The notes below the pieces were generated by a model. The model was not told where the DNA came from and did not search any database. It saw only the letters and a list, made by a program, of their open reading frames with translations. This document shows positions 46,598-56,464 of a DNA stretch of 64,000 nucleotides, piece after piece. The stretch spans positions 1 through 64,000 of the forward strand of contig NZ_CDDA01000021.1 in assembly GCF_000819745.1 (NCBI RefSeq), read 5' to 3'. The first letter of the stretch is position 1. Each line of letters begins with the position of its first letter. The position numbers and the translations under genes are program-made. The DNA is from Aeromonas bestiarum. GTDB lineage: Bacteria > Pseudomonadota > Gammaproteobacteria > Enterobacterales > Aeromonadaceae.

Positions 46598-48244
46598 ATG
46601 AAGAAGCCAGGCGAATGGTATCTCATCCCTCTGACGCTGGTGCTGGCCTGCGGGGTCTTGCTGCTGCCGCTCTGGCTGCGGGGGGGCAGCCAGGGGCATG
46701 ATCTGTTTCATCATCTGCTTTCCGGCCACTATTTTGCGCTGCAACTATGGCAGGGGGAGCTCTACCCGCGCTGGCTGATGGCCATGAACGGCGGCTTTGG
46801 CAGCCCCACCTTCTTCTTTTATCCCCCCTTGCCCTACTACGTCAGTGCTCTGTTCGCCGGCCCCCAGCCGCTCGCCCATCAGGCCATCTATCCCCTGCTC
46901 TGGAGCGCCAGCCTGGCGCTGCTGCTGTCCGGTCTCTTCGCCTACCTCTGGCTGCGCCGCTTTAGCGCCCCCGGTCGCGCCCTGGCCGCCAGCCTGCTCT
47001 ACCTCGCCTTGCCTTATCATCTGGCCCTGGATCTCTATGCCCGCTTCGCCCTGGCGGAATTCTGGGCCTTCGTCTGGGCTCCTTTGGTACTGCTGGGGCA
47101 GGATCTCGCCGGCCAGCGCCGGCGAGGCGGCTTCCTCCTGCTGGCACTGGCGCTGGCCTTGCTGGCATTCACCCATCTGCCCAGCCTGCTATTGATGCTG
47201 GCGCTGATCACGCTGCGGGCGCTGCTGCAAACCTGGCGCTCACGCACGTCGTTTCCGCTTCGGATCACCCTGGCCGCACAAGTGCTGGGGCTGGCCATGG
47301 CCGCGGCCCTGCTGCTACCCGCCCTGCTGGATCAGGGGGCCATCTCCATGGAGCTGATGCGTGGCGGCATGTTCGACTTCAGGCGCAACTTTCTCGACCG
47401 CTTGCCCTCGGGCTGGGGCGACTGGCGCTTTCGCGGCCATCTGGCCTGGCAAAGCCTGCTGACCATGGGGTTGCTGCTGCTCGCCTGGGCAGCGGCCCGT
47501 GAGCCACGCCACCCCGAGCTCCTGTGCTGGGGGGTGTTGGGGGTGGGTGCCTTCCTGATGATGCTGCCCCTCAGCCAGCCAATCTGGCACCTGCTGCCAC
47601 CGCTGCAGCGGCTGCAATTTCCCTGGCGGTGCAATCTGATCCTCACCCTGGCCACGGTGGCGGTGGTCGCCCTGGGAACCCCGGTCAAGCGGCCATGGCA
47701 AGGGATCTGGTGGAGCCTGCTGCTGATCACCCTGCTCTCCAGCCTCGCCTATGTCTATTACGCCCCCCTCACCCAGGCACCGCTCAAGACGGTGATCGAT
47801 GCCGAGTTCGACAGCAAGCGCAGTGCCCGGGAATACCGCCCCATTCAGGTGCCCAGTGGCCGGTTCACCCCGACTCTGCTCGCCTGGAAGGAGGAGTTTC
47901 AACCCCCGGTCACCACTGAGCAGCAAGGCGCCGAGTGGACGCTGGTACGCTGGCAACCCAGATGGCTGGAACTGACGGTGAGGACACAGAGGCCCACCAG
48001 ACTCACCTTGCACCAATATGACTACCCGGGCTGGCAGGCCAGGCTGGATGACTCGCTGACGCTGGCGGTCAGCGCAAACCGGCAGGGGCTGCTGCAAGTC
48101 TGGGTGCCTGCCGGCCAGCACAGGCTCAGCCTGAGGCTGACTGCCCGCTGGCCAGAACTGTGGGGAGGCGGGATTTCCCTGCTGGGCTGGCTCTGCTGGC
48201 TACTGCTCGCCTATCGAGGCTGTCAGGCCCCGAAACGGCAGTGA
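46598..48244 (+). CDS. Large polytopic membrane protein (PTPS-related/YfhO-like GT-C type)
   Basis: This 548-residue protein has about eleven membrane segments and a C-terminal soluble beta-rich part (about 415-510, with LTLHQYDYPGWQARLD). The N-terminal loop GHDLFHHLLSGHYFALQLWQ and GSPTFFFYPPLPYY fit the membrane domain called PTPS-related, which is found in putative membrane glycosyltransferases. A GTG at 46586 is an alternative start. Function is unknown; likely surface glycan assembly together with the gene upstream. Confidence 0.7.
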   Translation: MKKPGEWYLIPLTLVLACGVLLLPLWLRGGSQGHDLFHHLLSGHYFALQLWQGELYPRWLMAMNGGFGSPTFFFYPPLPYYVSALFAGPQPLAHQAIYPLLWSASLALLLSGLFAYLWLRRFSAPGRALAASLLYLALPYHLALDLYARFALAEFWAFVWAPLVLLGQDLAGQRRRGGFLLLALALALLAFTHLPSLLLMLALITLRALLQTWRSRTSFPLRITLAAQVLGLAMAAALLLPALLDQGAISMELMRGGMFDFRRNFLDRLPSGWGDWRFRGHLAWQSLLTMGLLLLAWAAAREPRHPELLCWGVLGVGAFLMMLPLSQPIWHLLPPLQRLQFPWRCNLILTLATVAVVALGTPVKRPWQGIWWSLLLITLLSSLAYVYYAPLTQAPLKTVIDAEFDSKRSAREYRPIQVPSGRFTPTLLAWKEEFQPPVTTEQQGAEWTLVRWQPRWLELTVRTQRPTRLTLHQYDYPGWQARLDDSLTLAVSANRQGLLQVWVPAGQHRLSLRLTARWPELWGGGISLLGWLCWLLLAYRGCQAPKRQ

Positions 48245-48390
48245 TCCGGCAGCCCGGACCGCAATTCGCCGCCTGGCAACACAGCCAGAGCGTGACGGGG
48301 ACGGCATAGCCCTGCCCAAACCAGCCAAAACTGATAGACTGACTACTTGTTACTTTTTTTCACGCGAACTTGCTCACGATCGGACATCCT

Positions 48391-49581
48391 ATGCCCCAAC
48401 CCGCAGCCCTCTCTCCCCGTTTTCTGTTTATCCTGCTCGGCGCCCTGGCGGGCCTGACACCGCTGGCGGTGGACATGTACCTGCCCGCCATTCCGGCCAT
48501 CGCCCGGGATCTCGCCACCAGCATAGACGGTGCCCAGCTCACCATCAGCGCCTTCCTCGGCGGCTTCGCCATCGGCCAGCTGTTCTACGGGCCGCTCGCC
48601 GACAGCTATGGCCGCAAGCCGGTGATCCTGGCGGGGCTGGTGATGTTTGCCATCGCCTCGGTGGGCTGCGCCATGGCGGACTCCCTGCCCGAATTGCTGG
48701 CCTGGCGCATGCTGCAGGCGGCGGGCGGTGCGGCCGGCTCAGTGGTGGTCAATGCCCTGCTGCGCGACCTGTTCGAGAAGGATGCGTTTTCGCGGGCCAT
48801 GTCGTTCGTCATCCTGGTGATGACGCTGGCCCCCCTGGTTGCCCCCGTAATAGGCGGTTATATCAGCGCCCACAGCGACTGGCGGGTGATCTTCTGGCTG
48901 CTGGTGGGCATCAGCCTGCTCATCTGCGTGGTGATGCAGTGGAAAATTCAGGAGACCCTGAAGCCTGAACACAGGCAGCCACTCAGGCTGGGGCAGGTGC
49001 TGCGCAACTACTGGGGCGTGCTCTCCCATCGCGGCGCCATGGGTTATGTGCTGTGCGGCGCCCTGTCGAGCTCGGGCATGTTCGCCTTTATCAGCGCCTC
49101 GCCCTACGTCTACATCGAGTATTTCAAGGTGCCGACCGAGCACTACGGCTGGCTGTTCGGCCTCAATATCCTGCTGATGATGGTGGTCACCTTCGTCAAC
49201 AGCCGGCTGGTGAAAGGAGTGGGCGCCGAGCGCATGTTGCAATACGGTCTGCTGATGCTGCCCTGTGCCGGTGCCCTGCTCATCTACAACGCCTGGAGCC
49301 AAACCGGGGGCCTGTGGGGCATCGTCATCCCTGTGGTGCTGTTCGTCGGTCACATCAGCCTGGTGGGGGCCAACGCCATGACGGGCCTGATGGGTCACTT
49401 CCCCCAGTCGGCAGGCACCGCCTCGGCCCTGGCCGGCACATTGCGCTTTGGCATAGGTGCCCTGGTGGGCATTCTGGTCAACCTCAATCCGCCCGAATCG
49501 CCGCTGCCCATGGCCATCGCCATCGCCGGCTGCGGCTTTGGTTCGGCCATCAGCTACTGGCTGCTGACCGGCAAGAAATAA
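48391..49581 (+). CDS. bcr: Bcr/CflA-family multidrug efflux MFS transporter
   Basis: This 396-residue, 12-segment major facilitator has the DHA1 signatures VDMYLPAIPAIA in segment 1, GPLADSYGRKPVIL in the loop between segments 2 and 3 and RMLQAAGGAAGSVVVNALLRDLF in segment 4. Bcr-type pumps export bicyclomycin and other compounds by proton antiport. A TTG at 48370 would add seven residues. A two-way terminator separates it from the convergent DUF4357 gene. Confidence 0.88.
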   Translation: MPQPAALSPRFLFILLGALAGLTPLAVDMYLPAIPAIARDLATSIDGAQLTISAFLGGFAIGQLFYGPLADSYGRKPVILAGLVMFAIASVGCAMADSLPELLAWRMLQAAGGAAGSVVVNALLRDLFEKDAFSRAMSFVILVMTLAPLVAPVIGGYISAHSDWRVIFWLLVGISLLICVVMQWKIQETLKPEHRQPLRLGQVLRNYWGVLSHRGAMGYVLCGALSSSGMFAFISASPYVYIEYFKVPTEHYGWLFGLNILLMMVVTFVNSRLVKGVGAERMLQYGLLMLPCAGALLIYNAWSQTGGLWGIVIPVVLFVGHISLVGANAMTGLMGHFPQSAGTASALAGTLRFGIGALVGILVNLNPPESPLPMAIAIAGCGFGSAISYWLLTGKK

Positions 49582-49592
49582 GCGCCTGACGA

Positions 49593-49633
49593 AAAACGCC
49601 GCCCTCCTTGATCACCAAAGAGGGCGGCGTTTT
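49593..49633. terminator. Bidirectional terminator between bcr and the DUF4357 gene
   Basis: AAAACGCCGCCCTC and its exact complement form a 14-bp stem with a 13-base loop, with A-run and T-run at the two ends. It lies between convergent genes. Confidence 0.9.
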
Positions 49634-49691
49634 CATGTCCGTTGTGCAGTCCCCGCAAGCGACAGGGAGGCGCAGCTGGCGTGCCGGGGAA

Positions 49692-50159
49692 TTACTTCTT
49701 GCCGAAACCCGACTGCTTGAGGGTGTAGCCGGCGCTGTTTTGCCAGGCATCCAGGCCGCTGCGGTTGTTGCCCGCCACCAGACTGGCGGCCAGGCTCGGG
49801 CTGTTGAACAGCTGATCGGCGGTGAACACAACCCCTCCTTCACTGCGAGGGGCCAGGATCCCCTTGCCCAGCAGCTCCTGACGCAGTTCGATCACGGCTT
49901 CACGCAGGGAGGCGGCATCCTCGCCATTGGCGGTGGAGCCCGCCAACACCATGAAGCCCGGATTTTGCCGCTTGCCCACCGGATAACCGTGGGCCTCGGC
50001 GCCCTTGCCGTTGAAGTGGTACAGCTCGCGCTCCCCCGGCTTGTTGTCGGAGAGCGCCTTTTGCAGGGTCATCAGCTCGTTATAAATCTCGATGGGGACG
50101 ACGGCAGCCTGCTTGTTGCCCTTGCTATCGATGATAAAACTGACTTGCTTGTGTAACAT
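49692..50159 (-). CDS. DUF4357-domain protein with antitoxin-like N-terminus
   Basis: This 155-residue protein has an N-terminal stretch (VSFIIDSKGNKQAAVVPIEIYNEL) that resembles the DNA-binding end of Phd/YefM-type antitoxins. A C-terminal DUF4357 domain (about 90-150) has FTADQLFNSPSLAASLVAGNNRSGLDAW. No toxin gene is next to it. DUF4357 often accompanies restriction and GIY-YIG-type proteins, but here it is alone. Confidence 0.7.
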   Translation of the reverse strand: MLHKQVSFIIDSKGNKQAAVVPIEIYNELMTLQKALSDNKPGERELYHFNGKGAEAHGYPVGKRQNPGFMVLAGSTANGEDAASLREAVIELRQELLGKGILAPRSEGGVVFTADQLFNSPSLAASLVAGNNRSGLDAWQNSAGYTLKQSGFGKK

Positions 50160-50356
50160 CCTTGCTCATCCTGTGACCCATGGAAGCCCCTATTCTAACC
50201 ACCTCTGGCAAGCGGGATCCAGCGAGGATCCTCACCTCTTTTGCAGGCTTGATCACTAACTGGCCCTCTTGATCCGTCGCGAGGCGTGTTGATCATTCCC
50301 GCCCGTGGTAGCCTAGATGGCATGATGAAAGCCATTGACCATCAAGCGGTTATCCC

Positions 50357-51037
50357 ATGCTGACCCTGCGCAACCTCTGCAAGAGCTTCGATAACGGCAG
50401 CGAACGCCTGCCGCTGTTCCATCACCTAGATCTCACCCTGGCCGCTGGCGAGATCACCCTGCTGCTGGGGCAGAGCGGCTGTGGCAAGTCGACCCTGCTC
50501 AACCTGATCGCTGGCCTCATACCCCCGGATGAGGGGGAGATCTGGCTGGGACAGACCCGGCTCGACAACCAGTCCCCGGACGATCGGGCCCGCCTGCGCG
50601 GCCGGCATTTTGGCATCGTCTATCAGGATTTCAATCTGTTGCCGACCCTGAACGTGGAGGAGAACCTCTGCCTGCCGCTTGCCATCAACGGCCTGCCCCG
50701 CCATGAGACAACCCTTGACGCCCTGCTCACCCGGCTCGATCTCGTCCACAAGCGCCACGCCTGGCCGGAGCAGCTCTCCGGCGGCCAGCGCCAGCGGGTG
50801 GCCCTGGCCCGCGCCCTCATTCACCAGCCCAAGTGGCTGCTGGCCGATGAGCCCACCGGCAGTCTCGATGAGCACAACGCCGAGCAGGTGATGGCGCTGA
50901 TGATGGAGGCGGTGCGCGAAACCGGCGCCGGGCTCTTGCTGGTGAGCCACAACCCCGCCTATGGCGCCCTGGCCGATAGAGTGCTGCGCCTCGAAGGAGG
51001 CCAGCTTGTCGAGCTCAAGGGCGCGCGCCATGAGTGA
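50357..51037 (+). CDS. ABC exporter ATP-binding subunit (LolD/MacB type)
   Basis: This 226-residue ATPase has Walker A GQSGCGKST (about 39-47), Q-loop YQDFNLLPT, signature LSGGQRQR and Walker B WLLADEPTGS, followed by a D-loop and H-loop (VSHN). The class works with FtsX-type permeases in lipid, lipoprotein or peptide export across the envelope. Its partner permease starts 27 bp downstream. Confidence 0.93.
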   Translation: MLTLRNLCKSFDNGSERLPLFHHLDLTLAAGEITLLLGQSGCGKSTLLNLIAGLIPPDEGEIWLGQTRLDNQSPDDRARLRGRHFGIVYQDFNLLPTLNVEENLCLPLAINGLPRHETTLDALLTRLDLVHKRHAWPEQLSGGQRQRVALARALIHQPKWLLADEPTGSLDEHNAEQVMALMMEAVRETGAGLLLVSHNPAYGALADRVLRLEGGQLVELKGARHE

Positions 51038-51064
51038 CGCCAGCCGCGATCGCGAGGCCGCCTC

Positions 51065-53500
51065 ATGCTGCCGTTAAAGGCGCTGCTGCGCCTCTATCGC
51101 ACCCATCCATGGCTGCTGCTGATGAGCCTGACCGGGCTCATGCTGGGGGTCTCGCTGGTGGTGGCCATAGAGCTTCTCAACCACAGTGCCAGCACCAACT
51201 TCGTCGCCGCCCGCAGCCAGCTGGCGGGGGATGCCAACTACCGGCTGGCCCCGAGCGGCGGTCTGGATGAGCAGCTTTACGTCAAACTGGTGCGCAGCCA
51301 GCCGAGCCTCAATGCCATGCCGCAGCTGCACGCCTGGCTCAAAGACGAGCAGGGGCGCAGTTTTCAGCTGCTGGGGATGGATCTCTTCAACCCCGGCCCC
51401 CTTCGCCGGCTGTTTGGTGAAGGCCCATCCAGCGAGCCCGCCTTTTCGCTCAACCGCGCCGACAGCGTCTGGCTGGCGGCGCCGGAGGCTAGGCGGCTTG
51501 ACTGGCAGCCGGGCCAGTCTCGCACCTTTGTGCCGGGTGGCGAGGGTGATCGCCCGCTTATCCTGACCCTGGCGGGCACCTTCGAGCCAGGTGCCGTGCC
51601 CATGGAGCGGCTGCTGGTGACCGACATAGGCCTAGCCCAGCCCCTGCTTGGCAAGGAGGGTCGACTCGATCGCATCGTCTTCCAGCTGAGTGACGCCGAG
51701 GCACGCGCCCTGCAAGCCCTGCTGCAATCCTATCGCCCCCATCAGCCGCTCTGGCTCGAGCCCATCAGCCCGGCGCTCGATGCCAGCCAGCTCGGTGATG
51801 CCCTGGCGCTCAACCTCACCGCCCTCTCCCTGCTCGCCATGGCGGTGGGACTGTTTCTGGTGTTCAACGCCCAGCGCTTCGTGCAGAGCGTGCGTCGCCC
51901 CCAGCTGGCCCAACTGATCATTCTGGGACTGCCGCCGAGCCGGCTGCTGCGCTGGCTGGCGCTGGAACTGCTGATCCTCGCCACCCTGGGCACCTTGCTC
52001 GGGCTGCTGCTCGGCAGCCTGCTGGCCCTGACGCTCATGGGGCAGCTGACCCAGGCGCTGGCCGATCTCTATGGCCCCAATCCCATCGATCTGCTGCGCC
52101 TCTCCCCTCTGAGCCTGCTCAAGGCGCTGGTGATCGGCCTTGTCGGGACGCTTGCCGCCAACCTGCCCGGCTGGTGGCAACTGCTGCGCCAATCCCCCCT
52201 TGCACTTCGTGAGGGCAACAGCCACCCGCCACGACATACCTGGCGCCGCCGGGGGCTGGCCATCGCCATACTGCTGCTGTGCGCGCTTTGCCTCTGGCTG
52301 CCACAAACCGGCCTGGGTGGCGCCCTGTTTGTGGCCGGTGGCTGGCTGCTGGCCATGGCGCTCTGGCTGCCGGACGCCCTGCGCTGGCTGCTGGGGCGGC
52401 TGCGCCGCGCCATGGGGGCGCCGGATCGCCACCACCTCCTAACCGCCCGGCTCGGGGTGGCAGAGACCCAATATCATCTGGATCGCACCGCCATCGCCGT
52501 GATGGCGCTGCAGCTGGCCATAGCCGCAGCCATCGGCATAGGGGTCATGGTGTCGAGCTTTCGCTCGAGCGTGGAGATCTGGCTGGGCCAGCGTCTGGCC
52601 GCCGATCTCTATGTCACGGCCCCCAAGGGGGTGGCAGGCAACAAGGGTGTCCTGAGCGAGGCGACCCTGGCCGCCATTCTGGCCGAACCTGAGGTGGCGC
52701 AAGCATCGCGCCGCGCCGTGCACCCCGCCCGCTGGCAGGGGCAGCCCATCGAGTGGGCGCAGATGGACTTTATCCCTGAGCTTAAAGCCGCCTATCCCCT
52801 GCTGGCCGGGCGCTGGCCCGAGGGCCCCGACGAGGTACTGGCAAGCGAGCCGCTGACGGTACGGCTCGGGGTCAAGGTGGGCCAGATGCTCAGCATCACA
52901 AGCGAACAGGGACCAAGGCGGCTCACCGTCACCGGCGTCTATCAGGATTACGGCAGCGACAAGGGGCAACTCCTGCACGCCTTCGAAGAGGGGGCAGTGC
53001 AATCCCTCGCCCTGTTCAGTGCCCATCCTGAGCAGCTGGCCGACCGGCTGCGCGCCCATTTTGGCGAGGGGGTCAACCTCTTGCCCGCCCCCGCCATCCA
53101 TGCCGCCGCCCTCAAGGTGTTCGATCAGACCTTTGTGGTAACCGAGTTGCTTAAATTGCTGATTTTGGGCATCGCCTTCGTCGGCATAGGCTCGGCCTTC
53201 ATGGTGCTGGGGCTGGCCCGGCGCAGTGAGTTGCAGACCTTGCAGAGTCTGGGATTGAGCCCGCACCACTGCCGCCGCCTGCTGGTGTGGCAGGGAGCTG
53301 GCCTCGGGCTGCTCACCGCGCTGCTGGCACTGCCGGTGGGCTATGGGCTGGCCTGGGTGCTGATCGAGGTGGTCAACCCCCGCGCCTTTGGCTGGCGCCT
53401 CGCCTTTGAGGCCGCCCCCTTGCATGCCATAACGGCCCTGCTACTGGCGCCTGTGTGTGGCGCATTGGCATCCTGGTTTGCCGCGAGGAAACTGGTATGA
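51065..53500 (+). CDS. ABC exporter permease with two FtsX-like domains
   Basis: This 811-residue permease has about ten membrane segments arranged as two FtsX modules: segment 1 near 20-40, a large periplasmic domain, a first FtsX core near 255-395, further segments near 405-450 and 475-500, a second periplasmic domain, then the last core near 690-810. This is the layout of YbbP-like permeases. Its stop overlaps the start of the AttH-like gene (ATGA), so the three genes form one operon, probably exporting a hydrophobic compound or lipid. Confidence 0.9.
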   Translation: MLPLKALLRLYRTHPWLLLMSLTGLMLGVSLVVAIELLNHSASTNFVAARSQLAGDANYRLAPSGGLDEQLYVKLVRSQPSLNAMPQLHAWLKDEQGRSFQLLGMDLFNPGPLRRLFGEGPSSEPAFSLNRADSVWLAAPEARRLDWQPGQSRTFVPGGEGDRPLILTLAGTFEPGAVPMERLLVTDIGLAQPLLGKEGRLDRIVFQLSDAEARALQALLQSYRPHQPLWLEPISPALDASQLGDALALNLTALSLLAMAVGLFLVFNAQRFVQSVRRPQLAQLIILGLPPSRLLRWLALELLILATLGTLLGLLLGSLLALTLMGQLTQALADLYGPNPIDLLRLSPLSLLKALVIGLVGTLAANLPGWWQLLRQSPLALREGNSHPPRHTWRRRGLAIAILLLCALCLWLPQTGLGGALFVAGGWLLAMALWLPDALRWLLGRLRRAMGAPDRHHLLTARLGVAETQYHLDRTAIAVMALQLAIAAAIGIGVMVSSFRSSVEIWLGQRLAADLYVTAPKGVAGNKGVLSEATLAAILAEPEVAQASRRAVHPARWQGQPIEWAQMDFIPELKAAYPLLAGRWPEGPDEVLASEPLTVRLGVKVGQMLSITSEQGPRRLTVTGVYQDYGSDKGQLLHAFEEGAVQSLALFSAHPEQLADRLRAHFGEGVNLLPAPAIHAAALKVFDQTFVVTELLKLLILGIAFVGIGSAFMVLGLARRSELQTLQSLGLSPHHCRRLLVWQGAGLGLLTALLALPVGYGLAWVLIEVVNPRAFGWRLAFEAAPLHAITALLLAPVCGALASWFAARKLV

Positions 53501-54576
53501 AAAAACGCAATGTCTGGCTACTGCTGCTCACCTGCACCCTTTATGGCGGGGCGGCCTGGGCCAACGATCTGGGCGCCATCCTCGGCGGCGGCAACGATCA
53601 GTTCAAAAAGGCCCTGCCGGGCCAGCCCATCCGCTTGCCCGCCGATCACGGCGCCCACCCCGACTACAGATCCGAGTGGTGGTATCTCACCGGCAACCTC
53701 AAGGATGAGCAGGGGCGCGAATATGGCCTGCAGTGGACCCTGTTTCGCCAGGGCATAGAGCAAGCGATAACGTCGGACAACTCCTGGCTCACCCCTCAGC
53801 TCTGGCTGGCCCAGTTTGCCATCACTGACCTCGGCAAAGGCAGCCACCAACAGGATGAGCGCACCAGCCGCCAGGGGCCAGGGCTGGCGGGTGCCAGCGG
53901 CGGCGAATATTGGCTGCGGGAATGGGGGCTGACCTCACAGGGGAAGGCACTCTTCCCCGCCACCCTCAAGGTGCAGAGCAAGGCGGGGGATCTTGATCTC
54001 AAGGTGAGCGCCGCCAAGCCGGTGGTGCTGCAGGGCAAGCAGGGTTACAGCGAGAAGAGCCCGGGCAACGCTTCGTTTTACTACTCCTACCCGCGCCTGA
54101 CGCTCACCGGCACTTTGACCCTCGATGGCGAGGCCCGCACCGTCACAGGCCAAGGCTGGTTTGATCACGAGTGGAGCAGCTCAGTGTTGGCCGACTGGCA
54201 GTCAGGTTGGGACTGGTTCTCGCTGCAACTTGCCGATGGCCGCGAGCTGATGCTGTTTCGCCTGCGCACCAAATCGGGCCGCGCCAATCCCGAAAACCAG
54301 CCCGAAAACCGCTACGGCATCCTGATTGAACAGGACGGCAGCAGCCGGGTGCTCTCCCCCGACAGCATACGCCTCACCCCAGGCAAGACCTGGCGCGGCC
54401 CCAAGGGCCAGCCCTACCCTATCGAGTGGCAGCTAAGTGCCGGGGATCTCAACCTAACCATCCAGGCGCGCCAACCCAATCAGGCCATGACAGGCCGCTT
54501 TGACTACTGGGAGGGAGCAGTGACGGTATCAGGGGATGCCAAGGGGCTGGGGTATCTGGAGATGACGGGGTATTGA
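53497..54576 (+). CDS. AttH/CrtC-like lipocalin-fold exported protein
   Basis: This 359-residue protein has a signal peptide (cleavage near AAWA-N). The mature part has the AttH-like lipocalin pattern with YRSEWWYLTGNL near 55-66 and WFDHEWSS near 220. It commonly pairs with YbbA/YbbP-like ABC exporters, and a role as periplasmic carrier of a hydrophobic ligand is inferred. The start overlaps the permease stop by four bases; a frame open to 53455 is a shadow. The last 30 codons recur, degenerate, at 56465-56554. Confidence 0.85.
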   Translation: MKKRNVWLLLLTCTLYGGAAWANDLGAILGGGNDQFKKALPGQPIRLPADHGAHPDYRSEWWYLTGNLKDEQGREYGLQWTLFRQGIEQAITSDNSWLTPQLWLAQFAITDLGKGSHQQDERTSRQGPGLAGASGGEYWLREWGLTSQGKALFPATLKVQSKAGDLDLKVSAAKPVVLQGKQGYSEKSPGNASFYYSYPRLTLTGTLTLDGEARTVTGQGWFDHEWSSSVLADWQSGWDWFSLQLADGRELMLFRLRTKSGRANPENQPENRYGILIEQDGSSRVLSPDSIRLTPGKTWRGPKGQPYPIEWQLSAGDLNLTIQARQPNQAMTGRFDYWEGAVTVSGDAKGLGYLEMTGY

Positions 54577-54890
54577 ATCGAGCAGATATTTAGCATTGCG
54601 ATTGTGTATCAGGTTTTGGGATGACTTTAGCTTCACCATAGCCAATAGGCTGATAACAAAGATATTTTCAGTCATGGGATAAAGTAGCAGAGATTTCCAA
54701 TATGCAAAGTGTCAAACTTTGCAGTTGATACTTATATATAAACCGTGGAACATCTATCGGCCACTAGATAAATAGCTAGGATTTTACATTTTTAATTTCA
54801 CCAGTTTTTTTGATAGTGATTTAAGGTTTCCATCAGGTCACTGCGAAATAAAATACATAGCATCATAACTAAATTTGAGAGGGTAATAAT
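54577..54890. other. AT-rich gap after the attH-like gene
   Basis: This 314-bp stretch is strongly AT-rich compared with the genes before it. I see no gene, tRNA or clear hairpin. It begins the segment that lies between the intact and degenerate attH ends. Confidence 0.5.
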
Positions 54891-55256
54891 ATGGGAAGTT
54901 TAACCATAGTGAATGCCTTGGGTGTTGATGTAGAAATTATCGAAGCAAGTCCGTACCAATTCATGACCCTGACGATCAAAAACGGTCAATCTGCGGTTGC
55001 AAACGTAGCAACCAATTTTGAACGATTCATATTGAAAATTAGAGTGCTGGGGAATATCTATTATTACGATCTTAATAAAGGACACTGGTATGGTGGCGAT
55101 GGTGATAACCACTACCCTAACCCAGGCAGCAAGGTAAATATCATTTTGACTGGCGATCGTGGCAGTTATATTGAAACCAGCTACAACTATGCCGTTGATA
55201 ACACAACCGTCATGTGCAAATACGCATCAGACACCAAGGCATTGGATAAAGTCTAA
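54891..55256 (+). CDS. Small AT-rich orphan protein, beta-rich, unknown
   Basis: This 121-residue protein has no signal peptide or membrane segment. Alternating hydrophobic and polar residues with many Tyr, Asn and Gly (ILKIRVLGNIYYYDLNKGHWYGG) suggest an all-beta fold, perhaps lectin- or cytolysin-like, but I do not recognise it. GAGAGGG lies ahead of the ATG. The low GC content points to recent acquisition. A strong terminator follows. Confidence 0.55.
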   Translation: MGSLTIVNALGVDVEIIEASPYQFMTLTIKNGQSAVANVATNFERFILKIRVLGNIYYYDLNKGHWYGGDGDNHYPNPGSKVNIILTGDRGSYIETSYNYAVDNTTVMCKYASDTKALDKV

Positions 55257-55291
55257 ATCCTTCCCTCAAATCTTTTAAGATTGTGCCAAAT

Positions 55292-55316
55292 AGACCCTAG
55301 GCATATCCTAGGGTCT
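55292..55316. terminator. Terminator between the orphan gene and the convergent lipoprotein gene
   Basis: AGACCCTAGG-CATAT-CCTAGGGTCT is a perfect 10-bp hairpin between two convergent genes. The T-run is short on both sides. Confidence 0.65.
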
Positions 55317-55336
55317 TGATTAAAAACGTAATGCTG

Positions 55337-56284
55337 TCAGAACTTTTCGCCCATCACCATCAGGCCGTTTTGCTCGGGAAAGCCCACCACCAGAGCCGTC
55401 TTGCGGGTACCCGGCATATCGAACGCGGCAACGTAGGCCTGCACCCCATCCCTGGCCTTGGCCAGACCCAGCACCCACTTGTTCTCGAGCGGGCTGAGAT
55501 CGCTTGACGCCTTGAAGCTGCACTTGCCAAACCCGCTCAGGCTGAGCTTGCTCAGACCTTTGCCAGGCTCGGCATTGCCTTTGCCGGTCAGGGTGCAGCC
55601 GGCCCTGGGGAATTCGATATCCAGGGTCAGGGAGCCGCCGTTGTTGGTACTGCGGATCAGGCCCACCATGGCATCGGCAAGACCGGCGTCCTCTTCCACC
55701 AGCCAGCTGTCACTGGTGATCGCCCGGGTGGTCAGCTTGCTCACGGCAAGCTGACCGCTCCAGTCGCGATAGAGGGCTGTGCTCTGATCCGGATCCCGGA
55801 ACTGGGTGCCGACGCGGGTGAAGTCAAAGGTCCAGCGCTTGACCTCCTTGCCAGCCAGATCGGTTACCGATTTGTCTTGAAAGCTGATGAGATTGTGATC
55901 GTTGCTCTGGGCATCGAGCCGCTTGCCCCGCACCGAGGTGCGCTCCAGCAGCACCGGATAGATGCCATCCTTGTTCTCCTTCCGGGCCGCCTGACCGGTC
56001 CATTGTGAGGTGGTGACCGGCTTGCCGTCGTTCTCGACCCAGACGCCCCAGCGCTGCTCACTGTCGCCCTTGGGGTAGACCAGCGCCAACCCGCTCGGCC
56101 CCTTGATCATCTTGAACGGCCCCTGATCGCCGTCGCGACTGAGCAGGTTCGCCTCATAGACGCCGGCATCGGGCAGTGGCAGCGGCGCGCGCTTGGCGAT
56201 GCTGTTGGCCGCCTTCTCGCTGTCGCAGGCGGACAGGGCGGCGGTGCAGGCGATGGCCAGCATGGCTTTATGGTGCATTCTCAT
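55337..56284 (-). CDS. Lipoprotein of unknown function
   Basis: This 315-residue protein has a signal peptide and lipobox LSAC (Cys20) and a mature beta-rich domain with repeated Trp/Gly/Asp motifs (RWGVWVENDGKPV, RWTFDFTRVGTQF). I do not recognise a family. Met3 (56278) is another possible start. GC content is like the chromosome core, unlike its AT-rich neighbours. Confidence 0.65.
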   Translation of the reverse strand: MRMHHKAMLAIACTAALSACDSEKAANSIAKRAPLPLPDAGVYEANLLSRDGDQGPFKMIKGPSGLALVYPKGDSEQRWGVWVENDGKPVTTSQWTGQAARKENKDGIYPVLLERTSVRGKRLDAQSNDHNLISFQDKSVTDLAGKEVKRWTFDFTRVGTQFRDPDQSTALYRDWSGQLAVSKLTTRAITSDSWLVEEDAGLADAMVGLIRSTNNGGSLTLDIEFPRAGCTLTGKGNAEPGKGLSKLSLSGFGKCSFKASSDLSPLENKWVLGLAKARDGVQAYVAAFDMPGTRKTALVVGFPEQNGLMVMGEKF

Positions 56285-56464
56285 TGACGCTTGTTCCTTG
56301 CAATTGCTTTGTTATGTGAGGTGCATTCAATCGCCGCTGAATTTACTGGAGGGAGGGTTCGCCGGTCGACTCAAGATCTGTAACCAGCTGTTACAAGGCA
56401 TTGATGGGTACAGTTATGATAAGTGCCCAACAGTAAGCGCCATTGAACCGAGTGACCGTGGGCC

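Noticed and set aside
49692..50159. DUF4357 gene as antitoxin of a toxin-antitoxin pair
   Set aside because: No partner gene lies within 500 bp on the same strand; neighbours are a convergent efflux pump and a divergent ABC ATPase.
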